Positions 35,522-46,740 of a stretch of 64,000 bases of DNA are shown in pieces (the stretch's first letter is position 1; the number at the start of each line of letters is the position of its first letter). The stretch is taken from positions 347,730 to 411,729 of the forward strand of contig LSRX01000596.1 in the NCBI GenBank assembly GCA_001939145.1, read 5' to 3'. The position numbers were made by a program, and so were the translations under genes. The notes under the pieces were generated by a model. That model was not told the DNA's origin and searched no databases. It saw nothing but the letters and a program-made list of their open reading frames with translations. The stretch is from Symbiodinium microadriaticum. Taxonomy: Eukaryota; Sar; Dinophyceae; Suessiales; Symbiodiniaceae.

Positions 35522-37670
35522 GCGCCTCAGAGGAAGAAAACAAATTGATCCGAGACGCCTCCAGGTTAGATCTCACTTGCAAAGAGGGGTGCCCAGCAGC
35601 TAAGAAGAGTAATTACAAGGCAAAATGTCTTCCACGAGAGTCCTCTGTGGTCCAGCAGTGGCTCCAAAAGTACCTCGCCCAGCAGACTGTGGTTCTTCCG
35701 GACGGAGACTTGCTCACTGGCGCACTGCTCGGCATCGAAACGTGAGAGGCTGGTATACTTGCTGCACCTAGAGGCATCTACAAGGGAAACAGAACGGATG
35801 CAAGCATTCAGGGCGCCGACAGCCGCTCAAGCCTGAGGTCTGGATGCAGAAATTTGCATGAGTCGCAAGAGGCCGCATGGCTTAGCGGCCGGGCGTGTAC
35901 TTTCTGCTGTCCGATGGATCAAGCCGAAGTGTATGAGCAACAACCTCCGGCAAAGCCAGATGCATCACGCCGTGGAATACTTGTCTCAAAACCAAAGCAA
36001 GCACGACATGCTGGTCCAAATCCGATTGCCGGCCCCGTCCTGATCGGAGGAGGTTGTCGGGCCTTCGTATGCTAGCTCTTGACAGGATCTGGAGAACAAG
36101 TCATCTTACTCTGGGATTGGTGCTGAAATTGATCCTGGCTTCGTCCAGCTGTGTCACTGCAGTCGAGGACCAGGTCCGCCAATCCTGCTCAGCCTCGTGC
36201 AGCAGCCATGTCATGTGATCTAGTGGCGTGCTGCTCCGCAGAGCACAGGTGCCCGTTGCAATCTAGTGCTTATGACCGCCACGCTGACTGAAGTGCACAA
36301 CCCGTCTCGTGCTTGCAATGGCAACGGTGTCATGAACTGCCCAGGTATCATTAGGCAGCGGCATAGCCAAGGGCTCCTGGAGCACATCACAACCGTGCGG
36401 CGGCCGGCCCATGTCGATCTTCGAAGCGCGGAATTTCCCCCCCGGCACCTCTAAGACCGGCAACTGGAGCATCGATGGCATCGCCCTGCTCGCACGTGAA
36501 GGAACCGCACTGCCTCCGTCCGGAATCCACTTGGCAGAGGGTCAAGCAAGTCATTTGCAATATGTCTGTGGCCTGTAGCACTCGATAGCCTGGTGCCACC
36601 ACATGTCATGCGCCGGTGGATGCACCTCCATCATGAAAGTGTGTGAATACGATTGAACGTTTTCCAGCGGATCCACATGCTACGACAGACTGCGAGTGAC
36701 CCTGACGATGTATATGTATACATCGCAAACGATGTTGTGGCTCGGCGCAGGTACAGCACAGCATCAAATTGTCAGTATGTCGGCTAGCAGGCTGAGATCC
36801 GTGCAGGTGCGTCTGCAGGCTGTTGCTTGATTAGTAAGCGTCGTAGTGCCACAGCCACGGCCGCAGAGTCAAAGAGAAGATCCTGCGGCAGCAAGGCGGC
36901 TTCAGTCTGGCCGTGGCGCCTGTTACATCTGCTTTCGAAGCTCCACTGCAACCGAAGCGACATGACTCTTTCAACGCATCTCGTTTCAATGTGCCTGCAG
37001 AGGAATATGGCACGCTTGATCTACAAGGGTGAAACGATTTTGCCGGGGAAGCTCCGACTTGATGATGCAGAGAACAAGAGAAGGGTCATGCGAAGATACG
37101 GGGGATGCATCCCTGCATCATCCTACAAAAGTACGTAGCGAGTATGGGCAGAAGGAGCAGGTGACTCGACTCTGAACTGTACCAGCTCACCCTGCGCACC
37201 GTACGCCCTGCAACACTAATAAAGTTCAAGTTCAAGATTGATGAACTTTGACCTGTCCACCTGCATGCTAGAATCGTTAGCAGTCACAGGCTATAGACGC
37301 TATGTTGGTCTTTCTCAACTTTGCCTGGACAACGTATATACATCGGCAAGAATCCTTGTAAAACGACTTGAACGGATTTTGGTCCGGCTTGCCTTCAAAA
37401 AGGAATCACTTTCGAGAAAATCCCACAGAAGGCCACGCTCACCTTGAACCAGCTGGTGGGCGGCGGCCTGAAAGGGGGCTGGGCGTCTGGGCAGATCACG
37501 GATCCTGCAGCCTTGCAGAGGACAGTGGGCGTAGTCTCAAGATACGTCCTAGATGCTCGCCTTTGTCAGTGGAAACCGTGCTCTTGCTCTCCTTGGCTTG
37601 ACACAAGGCCAGGATTCTACTCCATCTACAACCTGAGCGCTGGCATCGGAACTATTCCAAACAATCCGAT
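35522..37670. other. Stretch without a convincing gene
   Basis: Short open frames occur on both strands. A plus-strand patch at 37000-37120 (ARLIYKGETILPGKLRLDD) and another at 35540-35740 are mildly coding-like, but neither has splice support or neighbours. No repeats of note. Confidence 0.25.
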
Positions 37671-37676
37671 TTCTTG

Positions 37677-38394
37677 AGCTTGCCCATGCTACTCTCAACC
37701 TGCAGGCGAGCAACCATGGTGTCTTGCGTTCTCCTTGGCACAACAGTTTGGGTCCTACCCCTGTCCGAGCGCAGGCCCGCTCCCTTAGCTTGGCTGACGT
37801 AACCCTTCGGGCCGGGTCTCTTCGGCTGCAAAGGTGTCTTGACTCTGCCATTTTGCTTCGGAGCTTGCCGGTGTGGCGGCGAGGCATCTTGCAGGATCAG
37901 GTAGGACGAGTTTTCCTTCTCTGGAAGGGCCTGCGCACCACGGCTTTGGGAGCTTTCATACCCCAGCAAACCACCCGGGCTGATCCGCGGTCCCTCTTCG
38001 GGCCTTACAAAGAAAACGGATGAGAGCAGCAAGGCCCAGCAATCCAAAGAGCAAGAAGTTTGAGTAGATCTCAGTATCTTCATCTTTCTCTTCCTCCTTC
38101 TGTTTCTCCTCCTCTCTCCTGGACAACGCATGTGGAAGCCTGGGAAACACCCCGTGATCCACAAATGCTTCAGCACGAACGAGTGTCAAAGGAAGCTCTC
38201 GGCCTCTTCAACCTTTCCTCCACTTCCGCCTCGATTCTGGCCTTCACGTCCTCTTCATCTGACACATCTCGTGGTGCCTGCAAGCGGCCAGCAGCCAGAA
38301 GTGCACCGAGCTCACGCTCCTCAGCTCTCTTCGGCCACGGGGCATCGCTGCTTGGCGAGGGCGTCGGGTCCGAGGCCAGAAGGTTTGGTCCGGC
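37677..38394 (-). CDS. Acidic coiled-coil protein with a C-terminal membrane span, three exons
   Basis: Exon of about 38394-38180 after acceptor TTCGAG: GPNLLASDPTPSPSSDAP, then a charged helix (DEEDVKARIEAEVEERLKRP). Exon of about 38135-38012: RREEEKQKEEEKDEDTEIY followed by a single hydrophobic span, NFLLFGLLGLAALI, and a GT donor within ATCC|GTTTTC. A last exon from about 37960 to 37677 is basic and Pro/Lys/Arg-rich (PLQPKRPGPKGYVSQAKG). If the second exon is instead read through, the protein ends GTADQPGWFAGV, giving a classic tail anchor. The boundaries are inferred. The charged helix plus single span suggests an ER- or organelle-membrane protein with a cytosolic domain. The family is unknown. 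Confidence 0.45.
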
Positions 38395-38640
38395 CTCGAA
38401 GCGGTAGTCATCTCAACAGGCTTGATGGGAAACCCCCCAGTAGACCCACGCGTGGATGCGAAAGAGATTGAGGCATGGCTGCTCGGTCCATGGATGGCTT
38501 CCAGCCTTGACATCAACGCTCTTGATGCCCAATTCGCTGGGCTTGTCTGTCGCCCTGCATGGCGCGATCAAGCCATAAGTTTGTAAGACACCTCGACTTA
38601 AAGCAGCATACTCCAACTGCTGCACTGGCCCTGCCAAGAT

Positions 38641-39258
38641 GTATGCATGTACGTATGTAAGTATGTATGTATGCATGTATGTATGTATGTATGTATGTAT
38701 GCATGTATGCATGTAAGCATGTAAGCATGTATGCATGTATGCATGTCTGCATGTATGTTGTATGTACGCGTGATGTACGTATGTATGTATGCATGCATGC
38801 ATGCATGCATGTATGTATGTTGTATGTTGTATGTTGTGTGTATGATGTATGTATGTATGTATGTATGTATGTATGCATGTATTCACGTATGCACGTCTGC
38901 ACGTATGCATGTATGCATGCATGCATGTTTGTATGTATGTTGTATTGTAATTGTGATGTATGTATGTATGTATGTATGTACGTATGTATGTACGTATGTA
39001 TGTACGTATGTATGCATGCGCATGTTTGTATGTATGTTGTATTGTAATTGTGATGTATGTATGTATGTATGTATGCATGCATGCATGCATGCATGCATGC
39101 ATGGATGGATGGATGGATGGATGGATGGATGGATGCATGTATGGATGGATGGATGTATGTTGTATGTTGTGAGTATGTATGTTTGTATGTATGTCTGTAC
39201 GTATGTATGTATGTATGTGTGCCTGTATGCATGTATGTATGCATATGTATAAATAAAT
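38641..39258. repeat. (TATG)n tetranucleotide tract with TGCA, TACG and GATG variants
   Basis: About 620 bp of TATG-type units, with internal blocks of CATG, TACG and, at 39100-39150, GGAT. The block TTTGTATGTATGTTGTATTGTAATTGTGATG occurs twice (about 38930 and 39030), so the tract grew partly by duplicating larger segments. Long Tyr/His/Thr or Cys/Met frames across it are artefacts. Confidence 0.95.
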
Positions 39259-39309
39259 AAACCAATAAATACACAATATATATATATATGTATAACCGAC
39301 AAGGCACCC

Positions 39310-39861
39310 TCCACTTTATCAGTGTGTGTGTGTGTGTGTGTCTTTCTGTGTGCGTGTGCACGTGTGTGCATACATGGCCGTGTGCATATAAACTTACATG
39401 CACATGTAGATGATGTGTGTGTGTGAATGTTTGTGTTTTTGTATATGTACGTGTAGGTGTAGGTGAATGCGTAAGTGTATGGGTGTTTTTGTATCGATAC
39501 CTCTAACAGCTCTAACACACACACACACACACACAGAGGCTTAGCAAGAACTGATGCGATGGACTCTGGACTGCTGAATGCAAAGTCAGATTACGGCAAC
39601 AAGACAGTTTCACATGAAGTGCTCGTCCAATATTGGAAGCAACACATTGAAGGGTACTTTGGGCTGGCCGTGCTTGCAGGTACAGGTGGTTGATCAAACC
39701 ACCCATCCCCTGTCTTGGAATAGCTTCGTTGGCATAGGTATCCAAGACAGACCTGTGCCGCCTGCTATTGAAACCGGAATGATCCCTTGCAGCAGAAAAC
39801 ATAATAAATCACCATGTCTAGGTGCTTTCACACACACGCACACACACACACACACACACAC
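39310..39861. repeat. (GT)n and (CA)n dinucleotide tracts
   Basis: GT-rich at 39321-39425, (CA)n at 39517-39536 and again at 39831-39862. A minus-strand patch between them (39800-39710) has an acceptor-like TGCTGCAAG and two open frames, and may be an exon of the 40120 gene. Confidence 0.85.
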
Positions 39862-40016
39862 AAACTCAAACAACACACACGTGCCGCACGTGCCACATGA
39901 GAAAACTGCACTTGCATCCAAGCGACGACCCTCTGAAAGCCTGCGCGACACAACGAAGCACATAGAGAAGACAGGATTGGCAACTAGTGGAATCTGGTGA
40001 AAATCACAGGGCTACC

Positions 40017-40120
40017 AGTAGCACGCTCGAATCACGGCTACAAGCGGGTTGTGACTCTGCCTCGTCGGCGGCGGCAGGCAGTGCTGCCAATAAAGCAGCC
40101 GCTACCCAAAGCTGGCGCAT
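40017..40120 (-). CDS. First exon of a secreted or ER protein (signal peptide)
   Basis: ATG at 40120 is followed by a textbook signal peptide: MRQLWVAAALLAALPAAADE, with a likely cleavage after the AAA/AD region, then ESQPACSRDSSVLL. The exon ends at donor GTAGCC near 40016. Downstream exons may lie in 39.9-39.5 kb (an open patch follows a TGCTGCAAG acceptor near 39790), but they are not certain. An in-frame stop soon after the donor supports splicing. The gene lies 125 bp downstream of the coiled-coil gene, in the same direction. Confidence 0.4.
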
Positions 40121-40245
40121 CACCTGAAGTGACGATTGGGAAGAGCCTAGAACTCCTAGGCCAATGGCTACAGATAGCTTGGATGGTTTAAAATGGCACC
40201 GCTTAGAAAGTGCTGGACACGAATTTTGCAGCACTGGCGGTCAGG

Positions 40246-41682
40246 TCAAGGGCTCACAGCAACTTCGACAACTTCGGTCTCGTCAGGCCCGTCTTCAGTT
40301 TCTCCTACGTAAGGTCTGTGTAGCGGGAATTGTGCACGGACTTCATCTGTCAGTGATGAAATCGCTTGCAAGGCCTCCTGGTAGTTGCTCAAGTCGTCGA
40401 CAACCATACTAGGTACACTCGGGGTTGAAATAGAAGTAGACCAGTTGACCTGCTTTTCGCTCATGTGGCTGTACACGCTCGTGTCCTTCTGCTTCATCGC
40501 ATTGATGTCACGGACGGCATTGGTACATAAATGGTGCATCTGAACATTCCATTGCTTGTCCAGAAAGTCTTGTTCTCTAATGGCATCCTGTCGCGATACG
40601 TAATACTTGTGTTGACGTTCGCGGTCTTCATCACGCACCCGCTTCTGCTCCTGTAGAAGCAAACGCCTAGCACGCAAATGACCTGCGTGCTTTACCCACC
40701 TGTCCTTGCGGCTGTCGACCGTCTTTTTCGTCTGGACAGTTCGATCCCTGCGGTGCTTCTCTCTGTCCACTTTGGAGCACGCACGCTCCAAGGCACCCTG
40801 GGAGAGAATGAAATCGAAGTGGGACTCATACTTGGCGCGTCGCGCGCTGCTCTGAGCACGCTGCTGGCGTGCGGCCTCCCTTCGGCGTTGCTGCTCCAGC
40901 TGGGCCTTGATCCTCTCCTCTTGTAGGCGGTCCACTACAAGTACAGTGCGAGATGCATCGAACACCCGGCGCCGTTCGCGCCTGTGGAGCTCGTGAATGA
41001 TGGCAAACTCACGTCTGCGATGCTGCATTTCGAAGTGTTCTCTTCGGACGTGCTCTTGCTGGGCCAGTTCGGTTTCTTGCCGACGGGCTTGCTGAATGGC
41101 AGCATACTCCACATCTCGGAGTTCTTCTGCCTGGCGGTAGTAGTTCGCCAACATCTCCTCGAAGACTTTGCCCATGGGAACAGGAGAGTCCGTCCAGCCG
41201 GAGTCGGCAGAGCCCGGCTTGGGAGTCTCTGGCGAAATTGCTGAGGCCCAGTCGGAGGTGCTGGCCGACAGGGGGCTTGGAGCTTGGGGCATCGGCGAGT
41301 TCGTGCGTGTGCTCTGCATCGAGACGGGGCGCAAGCGCAAACGTGAAGGCAGGCCACGGCCACGGGACTTTCGAGCTTGACCGACCATTGCCTGATTTGC
41401 ACGCAAGGACTCTTGGCGAGCCTTGGCAATCAACTCCTCAGCGGCTCGTCGCTCGCTCAAGGCTATGGCGGCGACACCGGCAGAGTCAACCCTTCTCGAT
41501 TCCGTAATTGGGGGTATGGCACCCGAAAGCTGAAGGTCCAAACAAATGCCACCAGCCTTCAAAGCATCTTCCTGCATGAAATCTGTTGGACTAACCTCTG
41601 ACAGTGCCCGTGTGAACTTCTCGAACTGTTCCTTCTTGCGCTGCTCCAGCCGTTGCCGAAGATCCGTGCTGCCTGCTCTCAT
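40246..41682 (-). CDS. Intronless coiled-coil protein, about 478 residues
   Basis: A single uninterrupted frame. The first true ATG is 41682 (MRAGSTDLRQRLEQRKKEQF); the frame opens a few codons upstream without another ATG. Three parts are visible. The N-terminal third is helical, then Ser/Pro-rich (SPMPQAPSPLSASTSDWASA). A long Arg/Glu/Gln-rich coiled coil covers residues about 175-395 (RRQETELAQQEHVRREHFEM, REHARQQ-like runs). The C-terminus is acidic (ETEDGPDETEVVEVAVSP). There is no signal peptide or membrane span. Such proteins are often cytoskeletal or flagellar in protists, but I recognise no specific family. Lack of introns contrasts with its neighbours and suggests a retroposed origin; no spliced-leader relic is visible just upstream. 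Confidence 0.7.
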   Translation of the reverse strand: MRAGSTDLRQRLEQRKKEQFEKFTRALSEVSPTDFMQEDALKAGGICLDLQLSGAIPPITESRRVDSAGVAAIALSERRAAEELIAKARQESLRANQAMVGQARKSRGRGLPSRLRLRPVSMQSTRTNSPMPQAPSPLSASTSDWASAISPETPKPGSADSGWTDSPVPMGKVFEEMLANYYRQAEELRDVEYAAIQQARRQETELAQQEHVRREHFEMQHRRREFAIIHELHRRERRRVFDASRTVLVVDRLQEERIKAQLEQQRRREAARQQRAQSSARRAKYESHFDFILSQGALERACSKVDREKHRRDRTVQTKKTVDSRKDRWVKHAGHLRARRLLLQEQKRVRDEDRERQHKYYVSRQDAIREQDFLDKQWNVQMHHLCTNAVRDINAMKQKDTSVYSHMSEKQVNWSTSISTPSVPSMVVDDLSNYQEALQAISSLTDEVRAQFPLHRPYVGETEDGPDETEVVEVAVSP

Positions 41683-41989
41683 TGCTGCTGCCAGCGCCAA
41701 GTATCCTATCTACGACCTACGGCATCTACGCATCTCCCGCAGTCCTTCACAGTCTTTATGAAGGCTTGGGCCAATGCCTACACGAAAAAGCTCAACAAAG
41801 CTCCCCAGAGCAAATGCGCAAGGCGCAGCAGCCACAAGACATAGTGGCTACAAAACATAGCATCGCTTCCGGAAGCCCAACCACAATGCACCTGTGACCG
41901 ACAAGTCTTCCCTTCCACCCGCTACATTTCTTTGCACTTTCACTTGAGCCTGGCCTGCAGGATCCAAAAGCTTCAGTTGGGCACTAGAT

Positions 41990-43297
41990 TTATGCCACAG
42001 GAGAGGCAACGGTTGCTTGGCTGCCTCCACCCTGCAGAGGACCACCTGAGCCATAGCTGCTCCCACAAACTTGACTAGAACTGCACCACAAGCTCAGTAA
42101 GGGCTGGGCATGCCGTGAAGCCTCGTGAGTGCACTGGGTCACAGTGAAGCCGACGGCAAGCAAAAGCGCGTGAGCAAAAGCGAAAGCGCCGTGCAAGCAA
42201 GTCGCTATCGCTGCACGGGCAAGATCCTGCGTGAACCAGGCCCATAGGGACCTGGACAGCAAGCTCTCATACACAGGTCCAACTCCCTTTCGTCGGGCCA
42301 CTTCTCTTCGACCCCTGAACAAAGCTGAGACTTCTGCATGAGCCCTCTGGAGTGCAAGTTGCCAGAGCACTCGACGGGCTGCTGCAACCAGTGTTCCAGA
42401 CAAGTGCCCTTGCCTTCTCGCATCCCGACAGGCTGCGAGTCAGGCACTGAAACATACAAACAGCACCTTGCAGCAGTACACAAAGGCGTGCCTGCAGCGA
42501 ACTCCAACTTTCCCGCCTCGGCTTCTCTCGCCTCAGCAAAACATACGAGCATGTGGCAACACAAGGAGAAAAAAGACACCATCTCGAGACGAGCTTGCTC
42601 GCTGAGGGCGGCTCTAAAGATGCACCGGGGAAACCGCTGAGGCGCGCCCTGGCAACCCAGGCACGTGGCTCCTGCACCAGCAGCAAGACCTCACCACCCG
42701 GAACAAGGTGCCATGTTGGGTGCAAAGCAGCACCCAGCGACTTCCGAGGCCGCCGCAAGTCGGTGCCGATCCTTCTGGCGAGACTTCGTCAGAGGAAGGC
42801 AATGGAAGGCACAAACACCGGACGTTGGCTTCCTCCACTGTCCGCTTCTCCAGCAAGGCTGCAAGCTCCAGGCTTGAGACTGAGGCCTGAGCTGCTTTTG
42901 GCGGCAAAGCTTGCAGCAACATGCAGCTGCATGCTTGGGCTGAGACGACGTCGACGGAAAAGTTCTCACGAATCCATCGCTGAGCCACCCTGACAGACGA
43001 TCGCTTGCCAGCGCTCTGGCAAGGCATCTTTACCATACACAAGCTTCACGGGGTGCCTGTCCATGCAGGGCCTGTCGAGTTTAAAACCAGTTGCTGCGCG
43101 AAGTCAAGCTAAGCTCGTAACACGACCAGCCTGACAGCCATGCCGAAACCCGCCAAAGCATCACAAACGAAGATGCCTGCACCCGCAGTACAAAGCTGTC
43201 GACCAAACCCACCGACCGCCCACGCAAAGGTAGCCTGTAAACTTGCCACGGACACGAGCATCCAGCAGCAAGCGTGAGCCCACGTCCTCCTTGCCAA
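41990..43297 (-). CDS. Membrane protein exons, gene not fully resolved
   Basis: Three coding-like blocks share the strand. 43297-43112 is hydrophobic (WMLVSVASLQATFAWAVGG; GIFVCDALAGFGMAVRLVVL), with no ATG at its start. 43020-42830 is helical (VRVAQRWIRENFSVDVVSA, LELAALLEKRTVEEANVR). 42403-42100 (GTLVAAARRVLWQLALQRAH ... GAFAFAHALLLAVGFTV) ends in another probable span. 42582-42400 may add a hydrophobic start (MVSFFSLCCHMLVCFAEA). Together they suggest a protein with several spans and a cytosolic helical domain. Splice joins were not established, and two genes remain possible. No family was recognised. Confidence 0.35.
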
Positions 43298-43926
43298 GGC
43301 CCCCCCTGCGCCCTTCTACCCACTGCGGACCATCGCGCAGCCTGGCTCTGCTCGCACATGATTTGTGGGATCTGTGTGGAATGCTTCACAAGCTCGCGGC
43401 GATGTCCTCCAAGCCTTCTGTGGCCGGAAGCTTTAGCCGAGCCAGTTGATTCAGCCACGGATTCTGAGACGAACTCCTGCGGGCTTGTTTCTCAAAGTCG
43501 GCCCCGAGGTGTGCCACCGCTCAGGAAGGCCTCTGAAACCAGCTCTTCCAGCTCCACGTTGCCTGGCCGTCTCCCAGGCCGGTGAACCTGGGCTCCAGCG
43601 GAACTCTCAAGGGTGAACTTTTCTATCCTCCCAGCTCCAAGCGGGATGAAGTGCACCCCGCCGTCTTCGGAGTTGCAAGAGATCCAGCCTGCCGCTGCCG
43701 GGTGGTTTCGCCCACCGCTCTACAGCGACTCTACACTCGGACTGGGACTGGGCCTTGCTCAGACTCCGAGCGGCTGGCCTTCAGGAAACACCAAGAGTGC
43801 TGAGGCGTGCTGAACCGTGCAAAGGGCCTCCGCTGCCTCCAACTTCCGACCTGGAGCGAGACCCGAAGAGAGCGAGGCCCGGAGAGCGCTGCAACAGAGC
43901 CCCGGGGCCCCCAGCATCTCAGGAAG

Positions 43927-45045
43927 CTATGTGCCGAGAGGTCCGAGAGCGTAACCTCGCTTTATGCCACATTCTGCTAAAGTGTCGCACGTCGCCTCCG
44001 AAGATCTCAGCTGCTGCCATGTGGCCGGCCGCTTCGGGAAGGGGGTGAAGGCCACCAGGTCCCCAGGCCCAATCACAGCCACGATCTCGCCTTCCGATTC
44101 TAACGTTGATGTTGATGCCGGTAGAATTGGGGATACTGAGTCGTTCGTGTTTGCCGGGCTCTCAAAGGTGAGCTCAATTATCGTCAGTTGCGCTGTCCTT
44201 CCGGCTTTTAGGTCAACATGCCCCCCCCCCCCAACCACGTGAGCAATACTGGGCAATGTAATCCGCAGCACCGGTGTCGGGACTTTGCGCAGAAGAGGCT
44301 GCAGCGACATTGTGACTTGCAGCCTGCTGATCTCCTGCGCTTTCACTCAGCACATCCGGGCCTTTCCCCCTCGGCGCGGTGCGGATGCTCAACGGAACCT
44401 GTGGTCTGCCCCACTTTCAGTGTCCACTCTCAAACTGCTGCGTGTTTGTGACCTTGCAGACGCACTGCCATCGCTCAACTCCGGTGGCACCCATTCGCCT
44501 GCAGCCGACCAGGAAGCATCCAAGGACTGCACGGCAGTTCACATTCCAAGTCCTCACTTTGTGGCAACTAAGTTACTACAACAACCTGGAGCTTTTTGGT
44601 TCCGCAGCCTGTGCGTCAGGCGACCAATGGAGGAAGGCACTCCCGGCCGATCTGGCTATATCTATATCTGGCTACATGGTCATGCTGCCTCCTGGTCGCA
44701 CTGCCCTTGTGAGATAGATGTTGCCGTAGACATCCGCCGTGATCAGCATGCCCGCATCCCATCGCATCGTTTGATCCAGCAGGCTGGCAGCTCAAGGTCT
44801 TGATCAAGGTCCGAAGTGGCCTGCTTCGCAAAATCCGCCGGGTCTCCACTATGCCACTATGTATCTTCAGACTCGTCTGTGAGCCTGACACCACGTTGCA
44901 GCTCCTGCATCATAATCGGAACGAGATACAGATACATAAAAGCTCGTGAAGAGCACCGAAAGAACCGCAAATTCACGATCATGCCCCACCTCCAACAGAG
45001 AGGCAGCCTCGACGCCACTCTCCTCGTCCTTAAAGCAGCAACCAC
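43927..45045 (-). CDS. Beta-rich and membrane-like exons, unidentified
   Basis: 44346-43960 is a good open frame with alternating hydrophobic strands: PTPVLRITLPSIAHVV, GRTAQLTIIELTFESPAN, EGEIVAVIGPGDLVAFTPF. It could be an extracellular beta-sandwich. 45045-44860 holds LRFFRCSSRAFMYLYLVPIM followed by MQELQRGVRL, a possible membrane span with charged flanks. Between them, minus-strand frames are short. The two may belong to one gene. No motif identifies the family. Confidence 0.35.
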
Positions 45046-45294
45046 GGGCGTGTCTGGCTGCTTAGTGACATTGCGGCCAAGAATCGAGGAGCATTGCTCT
45101 CACCGCATCCAAAGCTCCAGCCGCAACGATGTCCGCACGGGTCTCTGCTTCGCTTCTGGCCAAGGAGGCCAGAGTTGCCTCGCTGGGGAATAGTTTAAGT
45201 CAGCAGGCTAGGCTAGAGAAGCAAAGAAAACCTGCTAGAAGCTCTGCGGCCTACGAGTTGAGCACAATCGCAGCAGAAACCTCCTCCCAAACCA

Positions 45295-46740
45295 TCAGAT
45301 GAGTCTCTGCTGCTTGTCGCCGTAGCCTGCCTGTGTCTGCACAGAGTAGAGGCACAAGGTGGTCGATAGCACCAGCACGACACATCTGGTGGCAGCTCGC
45401 CTGGATTCATGTATGCTGCACATGCTCGTAACATCCTGTGGTTCTGCTGGAAGTGCAACTAAGGCAGCTGCTGGATGAGACGCTAGGTTGAATAAAGCGG
45501 CAGTTGCCCAAATGCGCTGCTTCTGGCTGACCCCTCCCAAACACTTTAACAATGCCGGTGCGGCATTGGCCACAGTCATCAGCTGTTTATTGCCTTCGTG
45601 GTTGGCTGACAGATTGCACAAAGCGGATGCAGCTTCTTCTGCCTCCAACTCATGGCTCGATAACAACATCGCAACCAAAGGCTGGATGGCACCCGACTGT
45701 GCTATCATTTGCTTGTTCTTCGGGCAGTTTACTGCCAAGCGGCCAAGAGCAGCTGCCGCCCAAGCACGTTCTGTGCTGTGCTGGGCACTCGTGGTTCCAA
45801 GCAATTGTACGAGGACCGGCACAGCCCCAGAATCAACTATGGTTTTTTGGTTTGATGAACCGTTTACAGCTAAGCAGCCCAATGCGAAAGCTGCACGCTC
45901 ACGCTCATCCAACGTGCTTGATGATAACATGCGAACCAAATTTGTGGCCTGCACCTTGTCTACATCGCAGCCGGCGTTGGCTGCCTGGGTTGCTAACCAA
46001 ATCGCCTGCTGGCACCTCGCAGGTCCCGAATCCTGGACCTCACAGTTTGCTGCCGCGCTCAAGTTCTCGGCGTCAGACGTCTGAGGGAGTTCACGCTTCT
46101 GACAAAAAACGACAAGCACCCATCGTTCCCCGCTTGTCACAGGAAGTGACTGATGCCACACCATGTGATCCAACATGCACAAATCACCCGTCTCAATGCC
46201 ATAATCTCTACTGCGGCCTTGCGCATCCCATATCCTCACACCACCACCAGTATAGCTGGGACTGTGTAACTGCAAGATGAAGGATGCATCGACGTGGGGC
46301 CCGTCCACATGCCGAGTCAAATGCGTCTCTCCTTCACAAGGCCGGTAACGAGTCACGAAGCTTTGCACGCGATGCAATTCAAAACCAGAAAACTCTGGAT
46401 GCAAGGAGCGCCACCATGTGCACAGCTTCGCCGTCAATCCATCCAACAAAGGTTGCAGAACCTCCTTCATTGGCAAATGCACGACTGCGCCGGGCACCAT
46501 TGCATCCGGGACGTCATCCAACTCTGCATAACATGAAATATTCCACTGGCCCTTCGCGTCCAAATAAGATGTGTGGCAGGGCAAATACGCAGCTTGGATA
46601 AGCGATGACACATCTTCGAGCTTCCCGCGCATGCCAGTGCGGATCACGCAGTAAACACCCTTCTCTGCACCAGCTACAGTCGCTGGCCGTCGGCGGCAGC
46701 ACCGGTGGAAAGCCGAGATTTGCTTTCTCTTTCCGCCCAT
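45295..46740 (-). CDS. 2-oxoglutarate/Fe(II) oxygenase (prolyl-hydroxylase-like) fused to armadillo repeats
   Basis: One uninterrupted 481-codon frame with a true ATG at 46740. Residues about 25-215 form a P4H-type double-stranded beta-helix oxygenase. FVTRYRPCEGETHLTRHVDG carries the HxD iron ligands (H144, D146). A further HVD sits at 149-151. The distal histidine is H196 (MVWHQSLPV), and ten residues later R206 (SGERWVL) would bind 2-oxoglutarate. Residues about 262-425 contain four armadillo-type repeats (ALGCLAVNGSSNQKTIVDSG; ALGRLAVNCPKNKQMIAQSG; ALCNLSANHEGNKQLM; AALFNLASHP). A hydrophobic stretch near 452-466 may be a weak span. The likely role is hydroxylation of a protein partner recruited by the repeats; the substrate is unknown. 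It has no introns, unlike its neighbours, which is consistent with retroposition. Confidence 0.8.
   Translation of the reverse strand: MGGKRKQISAFHRCCRRRPATVAGAEKGVYCVIRTGMRGKLEDVSSLIQAAYLPCHTSYLDAKGQWNISCYAELDDVPDAMVPGAVVHLPMKEVLQPLLDGLTAKLCTWWRSLHPEFSGFELHRVQSFVTRYRPCEGETHLTRHVDGPHVDASFILQLHSPSYTGGGVRIWDAQGRSRDYGIETGDLCMLDHMVWHQSLPVTSGERWVLVVFCQKRELPQTSDAENLSAAANCEVQDSGPARCQQAIWLATQAANAGCDVDKVQATNLVRMLSSSTLDERERAAFALGCLAVNGSSNQKTIVDSGAVPVLVQLLGTTSAQHSTERAWAAAALGRLAVNCPKNKQMIAQSGAIQPLVAMLLSSHELEAEEAASALCNLSANHEGNKQLMTVANAAPALLKCLGGVSQKQRIWATAALFNLASHPAAALVALPAEPQDVTSMCSIHESRRAATRCVVLVLSTTLCLYSVQTQAGYGDKQQRLI

Noticed and set aside
38413-39403. 287-296 codon frames rich in Tyr/His/Thr/Ile
   Set aside because: They are products of the TATG/CATA microsatellite.
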